Shown: in pieces, positions 22,283 to 23,410 of the stretch
Layout of the letters: the number at the start of each line of letters is the position of its first letter
How positions within the stretch are numbered: the first letter of the stretch is position 1
Assembly (NCBI GenBank): GCA_905212515.1
Contig: CAJMEU010000029.1
Location: forward strand, 1-23,410
Origin: an uncultured Oscillospiraceae bacterium
Lineage (GTDB): Bacteria > Bacillota > Clostridia > Oscillospirales > Ruminococcaceae
Reading direction: 5' to 3'
DNA: 23,410 nt
Position numbers and translations under genes: made by a program
Notes under the pieces: generated by a model
What the model was told of the DNA's origin: nothing
The model's database searches: none
Seen by the model: only the letters and a program-made list of their open reading frames with translations

Positions 22283-22570
22283 TCATTTCGCAAAATACCA
22301 GCCCAGAAGGGCAGCCAGCGCCAGCTGACCGATCAGCAGGGCGGGCAGCCCGTATCGGAAATACCAGTGCTTCGTCTTGTGGCGGAAGGTCCGCATCCCC
22401 ACAATGGAGCCCAGGCTCCCGCCCAGCACCGCCGGCAGGAACAGGGCTTTTTCTGAGATGCGCCACGCGCCCCGTCTGGCCCTTCTCTTGTCCAGGCCCA
22501 TCAGCAGAAAGCCAGCCAGGTTGACCAGCAGCAGATAACCGGCCAGCAGCGTCCACAGATCTCTGTCCAC
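22283..22570 (-). CDS. DUF1294 family small membrane protein
   Basis: A 95-residue protein with about three hydrophobic segments and the DUF1294 pattern: MGLDKRRAR, RISEKALFLPAVLGGSLGS and GMRTFRHKTKHWYF. The function of the family is unknown. The start is a GTG at 22570, supported by GAGGAGGG six bases before it. It lies between ilvD and the SSB-like gene on the same strand; an ilvD terminator hairpin precedes it. Confidence 0.88.
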   Translation of the reverse strand: MDRDLWTLLAGYLLLVNLAGFLLMGLDKRRARRGAWRISEKALFLPAVLGGSLGSIVGMRTFRHKTKHWYFRYGLPALLIGQLALAALLGWYFAK

Positions 22571-22605
22571 ACCTATCCCTCCTCTGTGCTCATAAAACGC
22601 TCACA

Positions 22606-22637
22606 GCCCCGGGGGCGGCGGATGCCGCCTCCGGGGC
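22606..22637 (-). terminator. Probable terminator after ilvD
   Basis: A 14-bp stem GCCCCGG-G-GGCGGC/GCCGCC-T-CCGGGGC (one G-T pair) with a 4-base loop. A GTTTTA stretch follows after several bases on the minus strand. It lies 28 bases beyond the ilvD stop. Confidence 0.65.
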
Positions 22638-22664
22638 CTGTTCTCCCTTCTGTACCTGCCCCTT

Positions 22665-23410
22665 TTACTCCAGGATAGCGCCCCGGTCCGCGGAGGACAC
22701 CAGCTTGGCATAGCGGGCCAGGTAGCCTGTCTTGATCTTGGGCTCGGGACACACCCACTTGGCCCGTCGGGTGGCCAGCTCCTCCTCCGCCACCTTCAGG
22801 TTGATGGTGCGGGCGGGAATGTCGATGGCGATGAGGTCGCCCTCCTCCACCAGGCCGATGGTCCCGCCGGAGGCCGCCTCCGGGGAGACGTGTCCGATGG
22901 ACGCGCCCCGGGTGGCGCCGGAGAACCGCCCGTCGGTGATCAGGGCCACGTCCTTATCCAGCCCCATGCCCGCAATGGCAGAGGTGGGGTTGAGCATCTC
23001 CCGCATCCCAGGACCGCCCTTGGGGCCCTCATAGCGGATGACCACCACATCTCCAGCCACGATCTTTCCGTCATAGATGGCCCGGATGGCGTCGTCCTCG
23101 CTGTCGAACACCCGGGCGGGTCCCTCGTGGACCATCATCTCCGGGGCCACGGCGGACTGCTTGACCACGCAGCCGTCGGGGGCCAGGTTGCCCTTCAGGA
23201 CAGCGATGCCGCCGGTTCTGGAATAGGGGTTGTCCAGCGGCCGGATGATCTCCTCATTCCGGTTGACCACGCCCTCCAGATTTTCGGCCACGGTCCTGCC
23301 GGTGCAGGTGAGCGTTCCCGTGTCCAGCAGCCCGGCCTGCGCCAGCTCCGCCATCACGGCGTACACGCCGCCGGCCCGCTCCAGGTCCTCCATGTAGGTG
23401 TCCCCGGCGG
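22665..23410 (-). CDS. ilvD: Dihydroxy-acid dehydratase, C-terminal part (5' end outside window)
   Basis: About 248 residues of the C-terminal half of IlvD (full length about 550), which dehydrates 2,3-dihydroxy acids to 2-keto acids in isoleucine and valine synthesis using an Fe-S cluster. The frame is still open at the window edge (AGDTYMEDLERAGG), so the gene begins beyond base 23410 and its cluster cysteines, which lie in the N-terminal half, cannot be checked. Landmarks are CTGRTVAENLEGV, GGIAVLKGNLAPDGCVVKQS, YEGPKGGPGMREML, ITDGRFSGATRG (with the conserved Ser) and GHVSPEAASGG. The stop is TAA and a hairpin follows. Confidence 0.96.
   Translation of the reverse strand, partial: AGDTYMEDLERAGGVYAVMAELAQAGLLDTGTLTCTGRTVAENLEGVVNRNEEIIRPLDNPYSRTGGIAVLKGNLAPDGCVVKQSAVAPEMMVHEGPARVFDSEDDAIRAIYDGKIVAGDVVVIRYEGPKGGPGMREMLNPTSAIAGMGLDKDVALITDGRFSGATRGASIGHVSPEAASGGTIGLVEEGDLIAIDIPARTINLKVAEEELATRRAKWVCPEPKIKTGYLARYAKLVSSADRGAILE

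Overview
The window reads as a GC-rich Firmicute of the gut Oscillospiraceae/Ruminococcaceae type (inference). The support is strong AGGAGG-type ribosome sites, sigma-A-like promoters, an ECF sigma/membrane partner pair, a DUF4214 surface protein, Rnf-type membrane redox genes and mostly TGA stops. No gene in the window ends in TAG. Base and codon usage shift at about 16.35 kb, just after prfC: Arg CGC gives way to CGG, and Gly GGG/GGA becomes more frequent. The right third is therefore either a region of different ancestry or a contig join.

Layout, left to right: (1) a 5'-truncated GH94 disaccharide phosphorylase followed by a phosphohexomutase, together a phosphorolytic route from beta-glucoside disaccharide to hexose 6-phosphate. 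(2) Three tandem copies of an 87-bp hairpin-rich repeat. (3) On the minus strand, an ECF sigma factor overlapping a single-pass membrane protein that is probably its anti-sigma factor. (4) Divergent from it, a promoter and the run rpe - rnfD - rnfE (with an in-frame TAG) - rnfA - GNAT/methyltransferase fusion. (5) An HtrA-type serine protease and its terminator. (6) A leader with a promoter, a short ORF containing an 11-G tract and a terminator-like hairpin, then a secreted beta-helix/Big2/DUF4214 protein. (7) A nucleoid-associated (NdpA/YejK) protein divergent from prfC. (8) A Cof-type HAD phosphatase and a small convergent membrane gene that has lost its proper stop. (9) A complete three-gene operon rnfC - rnfD::rnfG fusion - rnfA between a good promoter and a perfect hairpin. 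(10) On the minus strand, a tandem-OB SSB-like protein, a DUF1294 membrane protein and the C-terminal half of IlvD, which runs off the window.

The most notable content is the pair of unusual Rnf-like loci. Neither contains RnfB. The first has only D, E and A, and its E reading frame carries TAG at a normally conserved position. The second is only C, a D-G fusion and A. In both, the RnfA/RnfE-family proteins lack most of the cysteines that in canonical Rnf/Nqr complexes hold the intramembrane [2Fe-2S] cluster. FMN-acceptor threonines and the RnfC [4Fe-4S] motifs are retained. This suggests Rnf-derived flavin complexes that do not use the usual ferredoxin and intramembrane iron-sulfur path. A second point of interest is the possible attenuator with a slippery G tract ahead of the surface protein.
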